Positions 1 through 6,660 of a DNA stretch of 6,781 nt are shown piece by piece. Position 1 is the first letter of the stretch; the number at the start of each line of letters is the position of its first letter. The position numbers and the translations under genes are program-made. Under the pieces are notes generated by a model. It was not told the DNA's origin and searched no databases. It saw nothing but the letters and a program-made list of their open reading frames with translations. This DNA comes from Azoarcus sp. (GTDB lineage: Bacteria; Pseudomonadota; Gammaproteobacteria; Burkholderiales; Rhodocyclaceae): NCBI GenBank assembly GCA_031259795.1, contig JAIRLA010000168.1, positions 1 to 6,781 on the forward strand, in the 5' to 3' direction.

Positions 1-14
1 GACGCTTGTCCATG

Positions 15-140
15 CCCCACCGCCAAGAAAACAGCGTCGCTTCGCTCCGTATGGAAGGAAACCCTCTCCCGCCCCTGACGGGGCACCCTCCCCCGCAAGC
101 GGGGGAGGGGACGGCAGGCGCTTTTCAGTAGTGGGGAGGG
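15..140 (+). repeat. 126-bp direct repeat, copy 1
   Basis: This segment recurs at 344-469 with the same length and, by eye, four mismatches (122 of 126 identical). It begins with CCCCACCGCCAAGAAA, continues with a CAGCG-rich module (about 30-56) and ends with a double-hairpin module (62-110) and GTGGGGAGGG. The sequence diverges immediately after position 140, which defines the right edge. Open frames through it are by-products of GC richness; no coding signature is seen. Confidence 0.9.
62..110 (+). repeat. Double-hairpin module, copy 1 (forward)
   Basis: Two adjacent inverted repeats. GCCCC-TGAC-GGGGC at 71-84 is a small hairpin. CCCTCCCCCGC at 86-96 pairs perfectly with GCGGGGGAGGG at 99-109 around AA, an 11-bp GC-rich stem. 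The module resembles REP/BIME-type intergenic palindromes. No T-run follows, so a classic intrinsic terminator is not supported. Confidence 0.85.
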
Positions 141-168
141 CGGGCTGGCGGTTGTGGTTGGGGGGCGG

Positions 169-208
169 CCATGCCTCGCAGGAAAGGTCCATACCTCGCA
201 GGAAAGGT
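169..208 (+). repeat. 20-bp tandem duplication
   Basis: Two consecutive 20-base units, 169-188 and 189-208, each of the form CCAT(G/A)CCTCGCAGGAAAGGT, differing at one position. It lies between oppositely oriented hairpin modules. Only two units are present, so copy-number variation between strains is possible but not shown. Confidence 0.85.
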
Positions 209-235
209 AAAAGCGTCGTCATAGCAAAGAACCTT

Positions 236-280
236 CCCTCCCCCGCTTGCGGGGGAGGGTGGCCGAAGGCCGGGAGAGGG
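236..280 (-). repeat. Double-hairpin module, copy 3 (inverted)
   Basis: Reverse-orientation copy of the module at 62-110. The 11-bp stem is 236-246 with 249-259 (loop TT) and the second hairpin is GGCC-GAA-GGCC at 261-271, followed by GGGAGAGGG. The second stem differs in sequence from the other copies but is still fully paired. Confidence 0.85.
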
Positions 281-343
281 CTTCGTACCATCCGGCGCGC
301 AGCGCCGCTGGATAAAAAGGGGGAGGAAGGAAGGGGCCCCACT

Positions 344-469
344 CCCCACCGCCAAGAAATCAGCGTCGCTGCGCTCCGTATGGAAGGAAACCCTCTCCCG
401 CCCCTGACGGGGCACCCTCCCCCGCAAGCGGGGGAGGGGACGGCAGGCGCTTTACAGTGGTGGGGAGGG
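344..469 (+). repeat. 126-bp direct repeat, copy 2
   Basis: Second copy of the unit at 15-140, offset by exactly 329 bases. The differences lie at 360, 371, 454 and 459, outside the hairpin stems. Near identity without indels suggests a recent duplication, or two insertions from the same source family. Confidence 0.9.
391..439 (+). repeat. Double-hairpin module, copy 2 (forward)
   Basis: Identical to the module at 62-110, as part of the second 126-bp repeat. The small hairpin is at 400-413 and the 11-bp stem occupies 415-425 and 428-438. Confidence 0.85.
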
Positions 470-528
470 TGGGGTTCATTGCAATGGCGAATTCTTGCGA
501 TGGACACTTCCCTTCCCCCGCTTGCGGG
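470..528. repeat. Diverged and truncated repeat module
   Basis: GCAATGGCGAATTCTTGCGATGGA at 481-504 (shown with its variants, it matches 6504-6527 and 6760-6781) is followed by an inverted hairpin module that stops after CCCCCGCTTGCGGG at 528. The same order, this module then an inverted hairpin module, occurs intact at 6497-6593. The right arm of the hairpin is therefore missing here, which marks the end of the left repeat zone. Confidence 0.65.
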
Positions 529-767
529 TACAGGTATCTACGCGCCATTCCGATTTTGTATCAACAATGGCAGAGGGAACATAGCGTATAGATGCCTATG
601 CCGGCGGGGAAGAGCAAGGCGCGTGATGTATTCCGCCACGCTTATTCATGACGCGTGCCCTTTTTCACCACGAAAGCCATGAGCAGCGACTACAATTCCT
701 TTCCCATGCTATTCCAAAATGGTTTCGGCAGCGGGTGGCCTTGCTTCGCAGGGCAAAGGAGTCGGCG
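529..767 (+). other. Leader region upstream of the kinase gene, no gene recognised
   Basis: This stretch is lower in GC than the repeats and does not share their modules. It must hold the operon promoter unless transcription enters from further upstream. I could not find a convincing sigma-70 pair: TTGTAT at 556-561 has no well-spaced -10 partner. No sigma-54 GG/GC pattern is seen either. It ends in the ribosome binding site at 755-761. Confidence 0.5.
755..761 (+). promoter_or_regulatory. Strong Shine-Dalgarno site of the kinase gene
   Basis: AAAGGAG sits six bases before the ATG at 768. It decides the start: no comparable purine-rich site precedes the in-frame ATG at 648, and the extra 40 residues that start would add look unlike a membrane-protein N-terminus. 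Confidence 0.8.
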
Positions 768-3700
768 ATGACTTCATATCGCTCCAGCATCCTTACAAGC
801 CTTGTCCTGTGGGGGTGCGCGGTTGTCCTGGCAACATTGGTTGCGTTCGTGATCAGCTCCTACGGGCTTGTCATCGGCCCGGCCGTGCGTGACATTTCAC
901 ACGTCAGGATAGAAAACGAGAATACGCGCTTGCAATACCGTGTCCAATTTCTCCTGGGCAAGGTGAAAACCGTGCTGGAAACCGGGGCGCGCTATGTGGA
1001 AGACGACGCGCTGACGCATAACGACCTCGTGCGCCTCAACCAGGTGTTCAGGCCGCTTCTCGAAAACACGCCTGAAATCGGCGCGATTCTTTTCGTGCAT
1101 GAGTCGGGCCGGGAATTCCTGCTCGGGCGCGATGTGAACGGGGGCTGGGTCAATCGCGTGAGCGATCCCGCCGCCTGGGGCCGGATGGCTTACTGGTTGC
1201 AATGGGGCAAGGGCAATGTTCCCGAAAAAGTGGAAGCGCGCGAGCAGGATTTCGATGCCCGCACCCGCCCATGGTTCAAGGGCGCGATCGCGCAGACGCA
1301 GGCGATGCCGACCTATTGGACCGATCCTTACATGTTCTATATGGATCGGGTGATCTACACGAAAAACGAGCCGGGCATCACGGTGGCCAAACATTTGCGC
1401 ATGGCCAGCGGGAATTACGTCATGGCCCTGGATGTGCGGCTGCGGGATCTCCTTCTGGCGGTTTCCCGCGTGACGGTGGGCAAGAACGGCAAGGCCGCCC
1501 TGTTGTTCAGGCCCGGCCAGCAGGTGGCGGATCAGGCGAACCTGCCCGACGGCACGCCGATATGGAGCATGAAGCAGATCGAGGCGCTTTCCGATCCGGC
1601 GGTCATGCAAGGGTTCCAGCAATGGCAACGCCAGGGCGCTCTTCGTCCCGGCGTGGTGAATTATCAGGTGGATGGCGCGCGCTGGCTGGGATATTTCAAT
1701 CCGATCAGTATCGGAACGGCGCAGCCGCAGTGGTTGGGCATTTTCGTGCCATGGCGCGATTTCATGCCCGAGACGACCCGGAGTTACCTGTTCCTCGTCG
1801 CGGCGCTGATCGTCGTGGCGCTGCTCCTGGCGCTGGCCCTCGCCGCCTGGCTCGGCAAGAAACATTTCGCCGCGCCCCTGCGCCAACTCATCCGTGAAAG
1901 CGAACGCCTGGCGCGCCTGGAGTTGCAGGAGCCCATCGAAATCCCGCCCTCGTGGGAAGAAGTCAACAAGGTGGCCGCCGCTCAGGAAGCCATGCGCCGC
2001 GAGCTGCTGTCCGCCTATCAGAACTTGCGGGGCATCAACGCGCTGCTGGAGCAGAAAATCCACGAGCGCACGACGACGCTCGAACAGATCAGCAATGAAG
2101 CGCAGCGTTCGTCGCGCGCGCTCGCGGAAATCGCCGCCTCCCTGCCTTGCGCCATTTTCCGTTTCGAGCGCCCGGCGGGCGGCGGCGAAGGAAAATTCAC
2201 TTTCATCAGCGACAACGTGCGGGATGTTCTCGGCTTTTCCAGACAGGACATCCAGGCCAATCCTGAATTGCGCTGGACACATATCTTGCCGGAAGACGAA
2301 GGCAAGGCGCGCCAATTGTTGCAGGAACCGGAAGATGGCGAAGAAAACGAAAACGCCATTATCGAACGCATCGACCTGCCCGAAAAAGGGACGCGCTGGG
2401 TGGAAGCGCGCGCCCGCCGTTCGCCCATGGAAAATGGCGGCCATTGCTGGCATGGATACTGGCTCGATGTGACCGAGGAACAGCGCGTCAGGCAACAATT
2501 GGCGAACCAGCTTCTTTTTCAGGAAGCATTGTTCGACGCGCTGGCCAATCCCATCTTCGTCAAGGGCACGGACAATCGCTATATATCGTGCAATCGCGCG
2601 TATGAGCAGGCGTTCGGCGTGCGGCGCACCGAACTGGCGGGCAAAACGGTACTGGAAATCCAGCATCTCCCGGCAAGGGAACGGGAAATGCGCCATGAAG
2701 AGGACAGGCGCATCCTGTCCGGGCTGGAAACGACGGTGCGCAGGGAAACGGATGTCCGTTATGCGGATGGCTCGGTGCGGCGGCTGCTTTGCCTGATTAC
2801 GAGCTTCAAGCTCTCGGACGGCAATCCCGGCGGCGTGATCGGCATTACCGTGGATGTGACTTCCATGAAAGAGATGCGGGAAAACCTGGAAAACGCCAGG
2901 GACACCGCCGAACGCGCCACCCGCGTGAAAGAGGATTTCATCGCCAACATGAGCCATGAAATCCGCACGCCCATGAACACCATTCTCGGCATGACCCGGC
3001 TGGCCCTGCAAACGCGGCCCAACGCCAGGCAAAGGGATTATCTGGTCAAGATACTGCTGTCGGGCCAGCACCTCCTGGACATCATCAACGACATCCTCGA
3101 TTTCTCCAAGATCGAAGCGGGCAAGCTGGGCGTGGAGCACGTGAAATTTGATCTGGAAAGCGTGCTGGAAACGATCAAGGGGCTGATCGCCGCGAAAGCC
3201 GCCGCCAAAGGGCTGGAGCTTGTTTTCGAGACCGCGCCGGACGTGCCTTTCGACCTCGTGGGCGATCCCCTGCGCCTTGGGCAAGTGCTGGTCAATTACG
3301 CCAACAACGCGGTCAAGTTCACCAGGCAGGGCGAAATCGGCATTCGCATCGCGGTCCGCGCGGACGACAGTGACGGCGTGCTGCTCCATTTCGCCGTGCG
3401 CGACACCGGCATCGGCCTGGACGACGCGGCGAAGAACCGGCTTTTCCAGAGTTTCTCGCAGGCCGACATGTCGACCACCCGCCAGTACGGCGGCACCGGC
3501 CTGGGGCTGGTGATCTCCAAGCAACTGGCCAAACTCATGGGGGGCGAGGTCGGCGTCGAATCCGAACTCGGGCAAGGCTCCACGTTCTGGTTCACCGCCC
3601 GGTTGACGCGCGGCGCGCAGACGCCCCGCGCCACTTGTCCGCACCCGGAACTGGCCGGCAGCCGCATCTTGGTGGCCGACGACAACGCCAGCGCGCGCCG

Positions 3701-5171
3701 CGCCGCGAGCGGCATACTCCGGGGCATGGCGCTGGAAGTCCGCGAAGCCTCGTCGGGACTTGCCGCGCTGGAGGCATGCCGCCAGTCCGCGGCGGAAGGC
3801 AGCCCCTTCCACCTCGTCATCCTGGACAGGCAAATGCCCGACATGGACGGCATCGAGGCCGCGCGCCGCCTGCGCGAAGAATTCCGGGAACATTGCCCCG
3901 GCCTGGTGCTGCTCACCTTCTACGGACAAGACGAGGTCTCCGACGTATCCGGCATCGGCGCCGGGCACATCCTCGTCAAGCCCGTCATGCCTTCCTCGCT
4001 CGCCAACACGGTCATGCGCCTGCTGGGCGGCAGCGAACCCGCCGCGCCCATCATGGACGCCGGACTCGCCATCGACATGGCCGGGCTGAAAGCCATCGCG
4101 GGCGCGCGCATCCTGCTCGTGGAAGACAACGAACTGAACCAGCAGGTCGCCCGGGAAATCCTCGATCTCGCCGGCTTCGAGACCGACATCGCCGACAACG
4201 GCGCCACCGCTCTCGAAAAAGTGCGCAACATCGCGGGCAGGCCCTACGACATCATCCTCATGGACGAGCGCATGCCGGTCATGGACGGACTGGAGGCCAC
4301 GCGGCGGCTGCGCGCCGAAGGCTGCGCCATTCCCATCGTGGCGCTCACCGCCAGCATCATGTCCGGCGAGCGCGAGCGCTGCCTGAACGCGGGCATGAAC
4401 GGCTATGTGACCAAACCCATTGAACCGGCCCACCTGTGGAACGCCCTGTGCAAATGGATTCCGCCGCGGCGCGCCCCTGCGGAACGCGGCGACGCCGCGG
4501 CGGCGGTCTCCGTTGCCGCAGTCTCCGCGCCCGCCGCCGCCGATCCCGTGGAACTGCCCCGCGACATTCCCGGCCTGGACATCAATGCCGGCCTGCGCAG
4601 CACCTTCGGCAGGATGCCGCTCTATCTCGGCCTGCTGGAAAAATTCCTGAAAAGCCACGCGCGCGATCCCGAGCACATACACAACGCCATCGGCGGCGCG
4701 GATTGGCCGCTCGCCGCCCGGCTGGCCCACACCCTCAAGAGCGTGGCGGGCAGTATCGGCGCCAGCGCGATCCAGACCACGGTATCCCGCCTGGAGAGCG
4801 CCTGCGGGCAGGAAAACCGGGATGAAGCGCGCCGCCTGACGGACGAAATGGCCGGACAACTCGCGCCGCTGCTCGAACGCCTGTCCGCCCTGTTCGAGCG
4901 CGTCCCGAAAGAAGCGTCGACGCCCGGCGGCGACCCATACCGCATGAGCAGCGTCGCCGAGCGGCTGGCCTGCCTGCTGGCCGAAAACGACGCGGCGGCG
5001 CTCGACTGCCTGCAAAACGAAGGCGGCCTGCTGCATCAATGCCTGCAAACGCATTTTGCCGATCTGGAAACGGCGATCGGCGCGTTCGAATTCGATACCG
5101 CCCTGAGTATCCTGTGCGAAGCCTGCGCGGAACAACACATCGGCCTGGATCGTACAGCACTCACCCATTAG
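768..5171 (+). CDS. Membrane-bound hybrid histidine kinase (dCache-HAMP-PAS-PAS-HisKA-HATPase-REC-REC-HPt)
   Basis: Predicted 1467-residue inner-membrane sensor kinase that runs a complete phosphorelay. The N-terminus has a transmembrane helix (about 8-30), then a periplasmic dCache-like sensor (about 40-335) containing the typical RTRPWF segment (165-170) and D222. A second transmembrane helix (340-362) leads to a degenerate HAMP-like/coiled-coil linker, PAS 1 (about 452-570) and PAS 2 (about 585-702). HisKA carries the phosphoacceptor H730 in MSHEIRTP. The ATPase domain (about 830-947) has N-box N843/N847, G1 box DTGIG (879-883) and G2 box GGTGLGL (908-914). REC 1 (966-1085) has D971/D972, D1020, T1050 and K1071; REC 2 (1114-1230) has E1119/D1120, D1166, T1194 and K1216. 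Both acidic pockets look intact. An Ala/Pro-rich linker (about 1232-1264) precedes an HPt domain with H1321 in AHTLKS, followed by a helical tail of about 90 residues. The architecture resembles BarA/EvgS-type tripartite kinases. The start at 768 is chosen because AAAGGAG lies six bases upstream and the membrane helix follows at once; an in-frame ATG at 648 would add 40 poorly supported residues. The sensed ligand is unknown. Confidence 0.95.
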   Translation: MTSYRSSILTSLVLWGCAVVLATLVAFVISSYGLVIGPAVRDISHVRIENENTRLQYRVQFLLGKVKTVLETGARYVEDDALTHNDLVRLNQVFRPLLENTPEIGAILFVHESGREFLLGRDVNGGWVNRVSDPAAWGRMAYWLQWGKGNVPEKVEAREQDFDARTRPWFKGAIAQTQAMPTYWTDPYMFYMDRVIYTKNEPGITVAKHLRMASGNYVMALDVRLRDLLLAVSRVTVGKNGKAALLFRPGQQVADQANLPDGTPIWSMKQIEALSDPAVMQGFQQWQRQGALRPGVVNYQVDGARWLGYFNPISIGTAQPQWLGIFVPWRDFMPETTRSYLFLVAALIVVALLLALALAAWLGKKHFAAPLRQLIRESERLARLELQEPIEIPPSWEEVNKVAAAQEAMRRELLSAYQNLRGINALLEQKIHERTTTLEQISNEAQRSSRALAEIAASLPCAIFRFERPAGGGEGKFTFISDNVRDVLGFSRQDIQANPELRWTHILPEDEGKARQLLQEPEDGEENENAIIERIDLPEKGTRWVEARARRSPMENGGHCWHGYWLDVTEEQRVRQQLANQLLFQEALFDALANPIFVKGTDNRYISCNRAYEQAFGVRRTELAGKTVLEIQHLPAREREMRHEEDRRILSGLETTVRRETDVRYADGSVRRLLCLITSFKLSDGNPGGVIGITVDVTSMKEMRENLENARDTAERATRVKEDFIANMSHEIRTPMNTILGMTRLALQTRPNARQRDYLVKILLSGQHLLDIINDILDFSKIEAGKLGVEHVKFDLESVLETIKGLIAAKAAAKGLELVFETAPDVPFDLVGDPLRLGQVLVNYANNAVKFTRQGEIGIRIAVRADDSDGVLLHFAVRDTGIGLDDAAKNRLFQSFSQADMSTTRQYGGTGLGLVISKQLAKLMGGEVGVESELGQGSTFWFTARLTRGAQTPRATCPHPELAGSRILVADDNASARRAASGILRGMALEVREASSGLAALEACRQSAAEGSPFHLVILDRQMPDMDGIEAARRLREEFREHCPGLVLLTFYGQDEVSDVSGIGAGHILVKPVMPSSLANTVMRLLGGSEPAAPIMDAGLAIDMAGLKAIAGARILLVEDNELNQQVAREILDLAGFETDIADNGATALEKVRNIAGRPYDIILMDERMPVMDGLEATRRLRAEGCAIPIVALTASIMSGERERCLNAGMNGYVTKPIEPAHLWNALCKWIPPRRAPAERGDAAAAVSVAAVSAPAAADPVELPRDIPGLDINAGLRSTFGRMPLYLGLLEKFLKSHARDPEHIHNAIGGADWPLAARLAHTLKSVAGSIGASAIQTTVSRLESACGQENRDEARRLTDEMAGQLAPLLERLSALFERVPKEASTPGGDPYRMSSVAERLACLLAENDAAALDCLQNEGGLLHQCLQTHFADLETAIGAFEFDTALSILCEACAEQHIGLDRTALTH

Positions 5172-5225
5172 CCATCAGCCACTGGCGGCCAAGCGCAGGC
5201 ATGCCGAACCGGAGTCGAGCCCACC
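5172..5225 (+). other. 54-bp spacer between kinase and HD-GYP genes
   Basis: The spacer contains no hairpin, T-run or promoter that I can recognise, which supports one transcript for both genes. It is 18 codons long in the shared frame of the two genes and holds no in-frame stop. Confidence 0.6.
5211..5214 (+). promoter_or_regulatory. Probable weak Shine-Dalgarno site of the HD-GYP gene
   Basis: GGAG lies 11 bases before the ATG at 5226, longer than the optimal spacing. No better purine-rich site is visible in the 54-base gap. Translation may depend partly on ribosomes arriving from the kinase gene (inference). Confidence 0.4.
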
Positions 5226-6383
5226 ATGAACAACAACAGCATCCCGGATTCCAGCGAACGCTTCACCATCCTGCTGGTCGATGACGCGCCGGAAGATTTG
5301 ACCCTGATCAGCGCCATCCTGCGCGACACCTACCGGGTCAAAGTTGCCAACAACGGCGAAAAAGCGCTGCGGATCATCGCCGCCGCGCCGCCGCCCGACC
5401 TCATCCTGCTCGACGTCGCCATGCCCGGCATCTCCGGCTACGAAGTCTGCGAATGCCTGAAAGCCGACCCGGCCACATGCGACATCCCCGTGATCTTCCT
5501 CACCGCCAGCGCCAGCGCGGGCGACGAAGCGCACGGCTTCGAGCTGGGCGCGGTGGACTACATCATCAAGCCGGCCTCGCCGGTCATTGTCCGCGCCCGC
5601 GTCGACACGCACCTGAAGCTGAAATCCAGCGCCGATTTCCTGCGCGACAAAGCGGAATACCTGGAAAACGAAATCAAGAAGCGCACCCGCGAAGTACAGT
5701 CCGTCCAGGACATCGCCATCCTGACCATGGCCTCGCTCGCCGAGACCCGCGACCATGAAACCGGCAATCACATCCGCCGCACCCAGCATTACGTGAAAAC
5801 GCTCGCGCAACAACTCCAGAAACACCCGCGCTACAAGGATTCACTCACCAACAGCGCCATCGAATCCCTCTACAAATCCGCCCCCCTCCACGACATCGGC
5901 AAAGTCGGCATCCCCGATCGCATCCTGCTCAAGCCGGGCCGTTTCATGTCCGAAGAATTCGAGATCATGAAAACCCACCCCATCCTGGGCAAGAACACCA
6001 TCGAATACGCGGAAAGGCAACTCAATACGAAAGTGGAATTCCTCTCCTACGCCAAGGAAATCGCTTACTGCCACCACGAAAAATGGGACGGCAGCGGCTA
6101 TCCGCGCGGCCTCAAGGGCGACGAAATCCCGCTTTCGGCCCGCCTCATGGCCGTCGCCGACGTCTACGATGCCGTCATCAGCCCGCGCGTCTACCGCGCC
6201 CCCATGCGGCACGACCAGGCAAAAGTCATCATCCAGAATGGCGCGGGCCGGCATTTCGACCCCGACATCGCAGAAGCTTTTTTCGAGACGGAAAGCAAAT
6301 TCCTCTCCATTGGCCGGATATACGGCCAGTTCCCCGGCGATTGGCCACGGGAGACCAACGCCTTTTTCCCGGCGGCGAACTGA
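5226..6383 (+). CDS. Response regulator with HD-GYP domain, predicted cyclic-di-GMP phosphodiesterase (RpfG-like)
   Basis: Predicted 385-residue cytoplasmic regulator that hydrolyses cyclic-di-GMP when its receiver is phosphorylated. The REC domain (about 13-130) has acidic residues D19/D20, phosphoacceptor D63 in LLDVAMPG, T93 and K115. A helical connector (about 135-170) joins it to the HD-GYP domain (about 170-355). All hallmark residues are visible: E178 and H182 in HETGNH, H222/D223 in HDIGK, H251 in KTHP, H283/H284 in HHEKWDGSGYP (GYP at 291-293), and D312 in ADVYDA. The glutamate four residues before H182 fits the form of the family with a trinuclear metal site, so catalysis is expected rather than a degenerate domain. 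The gene lies 54 bases after the kinase stop, on the same strand, so co-transcription is likely. The kinase ends in an HPt domain and this protein begins with a receiver, so it is the obvious phosphate acceptor (inference). No alternative start codon lies in frame between the kinase stop and 5226. Domain assignment is firm; pathway and enzymatic direction are inferred from the family. Confidence 0.95.
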   Translation: MNNNSIPDSSERFTILLVDDAPEDLTLISAILRDTYRVKVANNGEKALRIIAAAPPPDLILLDVAMPGISGYEVCECLKADPATCDIPVIFLTASASAGDEAHGFELGAVDYIIKPASPVIVRARVDTHLKLKSSADFLRDKAEYLENEIKKRTREVQSVQDIAILTMASLAETRDHETGNHIRRTQHYVKTLAQQLQKHPRYKDSLTNSAIESLYKSAPLHDIGKVGIPDRILLKPGRFMSEEFEIMKTHPILGKNTIEYAERQLNTKVEFLSYAKEIAYCHHEKWDGSGYPRGLKGDEIPLSARLMAVADVYDAVISPRVYRAPMRHDQAKVIIQNGAGRHFDPDIAEAFFETESKFLSIGRIYGQFPGDWPRETNAFFPAAN

Positions 6384-6418
6384 CCCGGCGCACGGCGGAC
6401 GGGCCATCGACAAAGCCG

Positions 6419-6626
6419 AATCAGCGGCGCTGCGCGCCGGATGGAATGAGCTGGATTGCCGCGTCGCTTCGCTCCTCGCAATGACGAGGGGGGGGAGGCT
6501 TTTGCAATGGCGCATTCTTCCGATGGACTCCCTTCGTGCGATGGACCTCCCCCCCCCGCTTGCGGGGGAGGGTGCCCGAAGGGCGGGAGAGGGTTTCCAA
6601 CCAACCGGCGCGCAGCGCCGCTGATT
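6419..6626. mobile_element. MITE-like element with perfect 22-bp terminal inverted repeats
   Basis: Positions 6419-6440 (AATCAGCGGCGCTGCG...) are the exact reverse complement of 6605-6626 (...CAGCGCCGCTGATT), giving a 208-bp unit. Each end contains its own small hairpin, for example GGCGC-TGC-GCGCC at 6426-6438. Inside are an ATTGC...GCAAT segment (about 6455-6482), a G-run, the GCAATGGCG module and an inverted hairpin module (6546-6593). No transposase gene and no clear target-site duplication are visible. It begins 35 bases after the HD-GYP stop codon. It may instead be a composite extragenic repeat that never transposed as one unit. Confidence 0.55.
6546..6593 (-). repeat. Double-hairpin module, copy 4 (inverted)
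   Basis: Same family as 236-280. The main stem has its core at 6553-6559 and 6562-6568, with a C-run of nine bases (6549-6557) that introduces one mismatch at the base. The second hairpin is GCCC-GAA-GGGC at 6574-6584. It lies about 160 bases after the operon and could protect or end the transcript, but no T-run follows. Confidence 0.8.
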
Positions 6627-6660
6627 AAAAAGTGAAGGAGGCACAAAACGCCCATCCACG

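Larger units (their letters stand above)
31..313. repeat. Palindromic composite repeat, left flank
   Basis: The order is CAGCG module (31-54), hairpin module (62-110), central sequence with the tandem duplication, inverted hairpin module (236-280), inverted CAGCG module (about 290-313). The two ends match as imperfect inverted repeats, about 19 of 24 positions by eye. The arrangement parallels the better conserved unit at 6419-6626. It could be a decayed non-autonomous element, or simply two repeats that landed head to head. Confidence 0.5.

Noticed and set aside
62..439. CRISPR array
   Set aside because: The repeated units are few, unequal, palindromic and in both orientations, with no regular spacers or cas genes.
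556..592. Sigma-70 promoter with TTGTAT and TATAGA
   Set aside because: The spacing is 25 bases, far from the usual 16-18, and neither alternative pairing nor a sigma-54 pattern fits better.
580..600. CATAG...CTATG inverted repeat as an operator
   Set aside because: Arms of five bases with an 11-base spacer are expected by chance; no regulator gene or second site supports it.
131..682. Open frames of 60-180 codons running through the left repeats on both strands
   Set aside because: They follow the repeat modules and give Pro/Gly/Arg-rich low-complexity translations with no ribosome binding site. Such frames are a common source of false hypothetical proteins.
648..767. Upstream ATG at 648 as the kinase start
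   Set aside because: No ribosome binding site of the quality of 755-761 precedes it, and the extra 40 residues are polar and unlike a signal or membrane segment.
897..5168. A 1423-codon open frame antisense to the kinase gene
   Set aside because: Its codons are in register with those of the kinase, so it is interrupted only where the kinase uses TTA, CTA or TCA, rare codons in GC-rich genes. It has no recognisable domains and mirrors the kinase exactly.
6384..6600. Intrinsic terminator after the operon
   Set aside because: Stable GC-rich hairpins exist but none is followed by a T-run on the + strand, so termination here cannot be claimed from the sequence.
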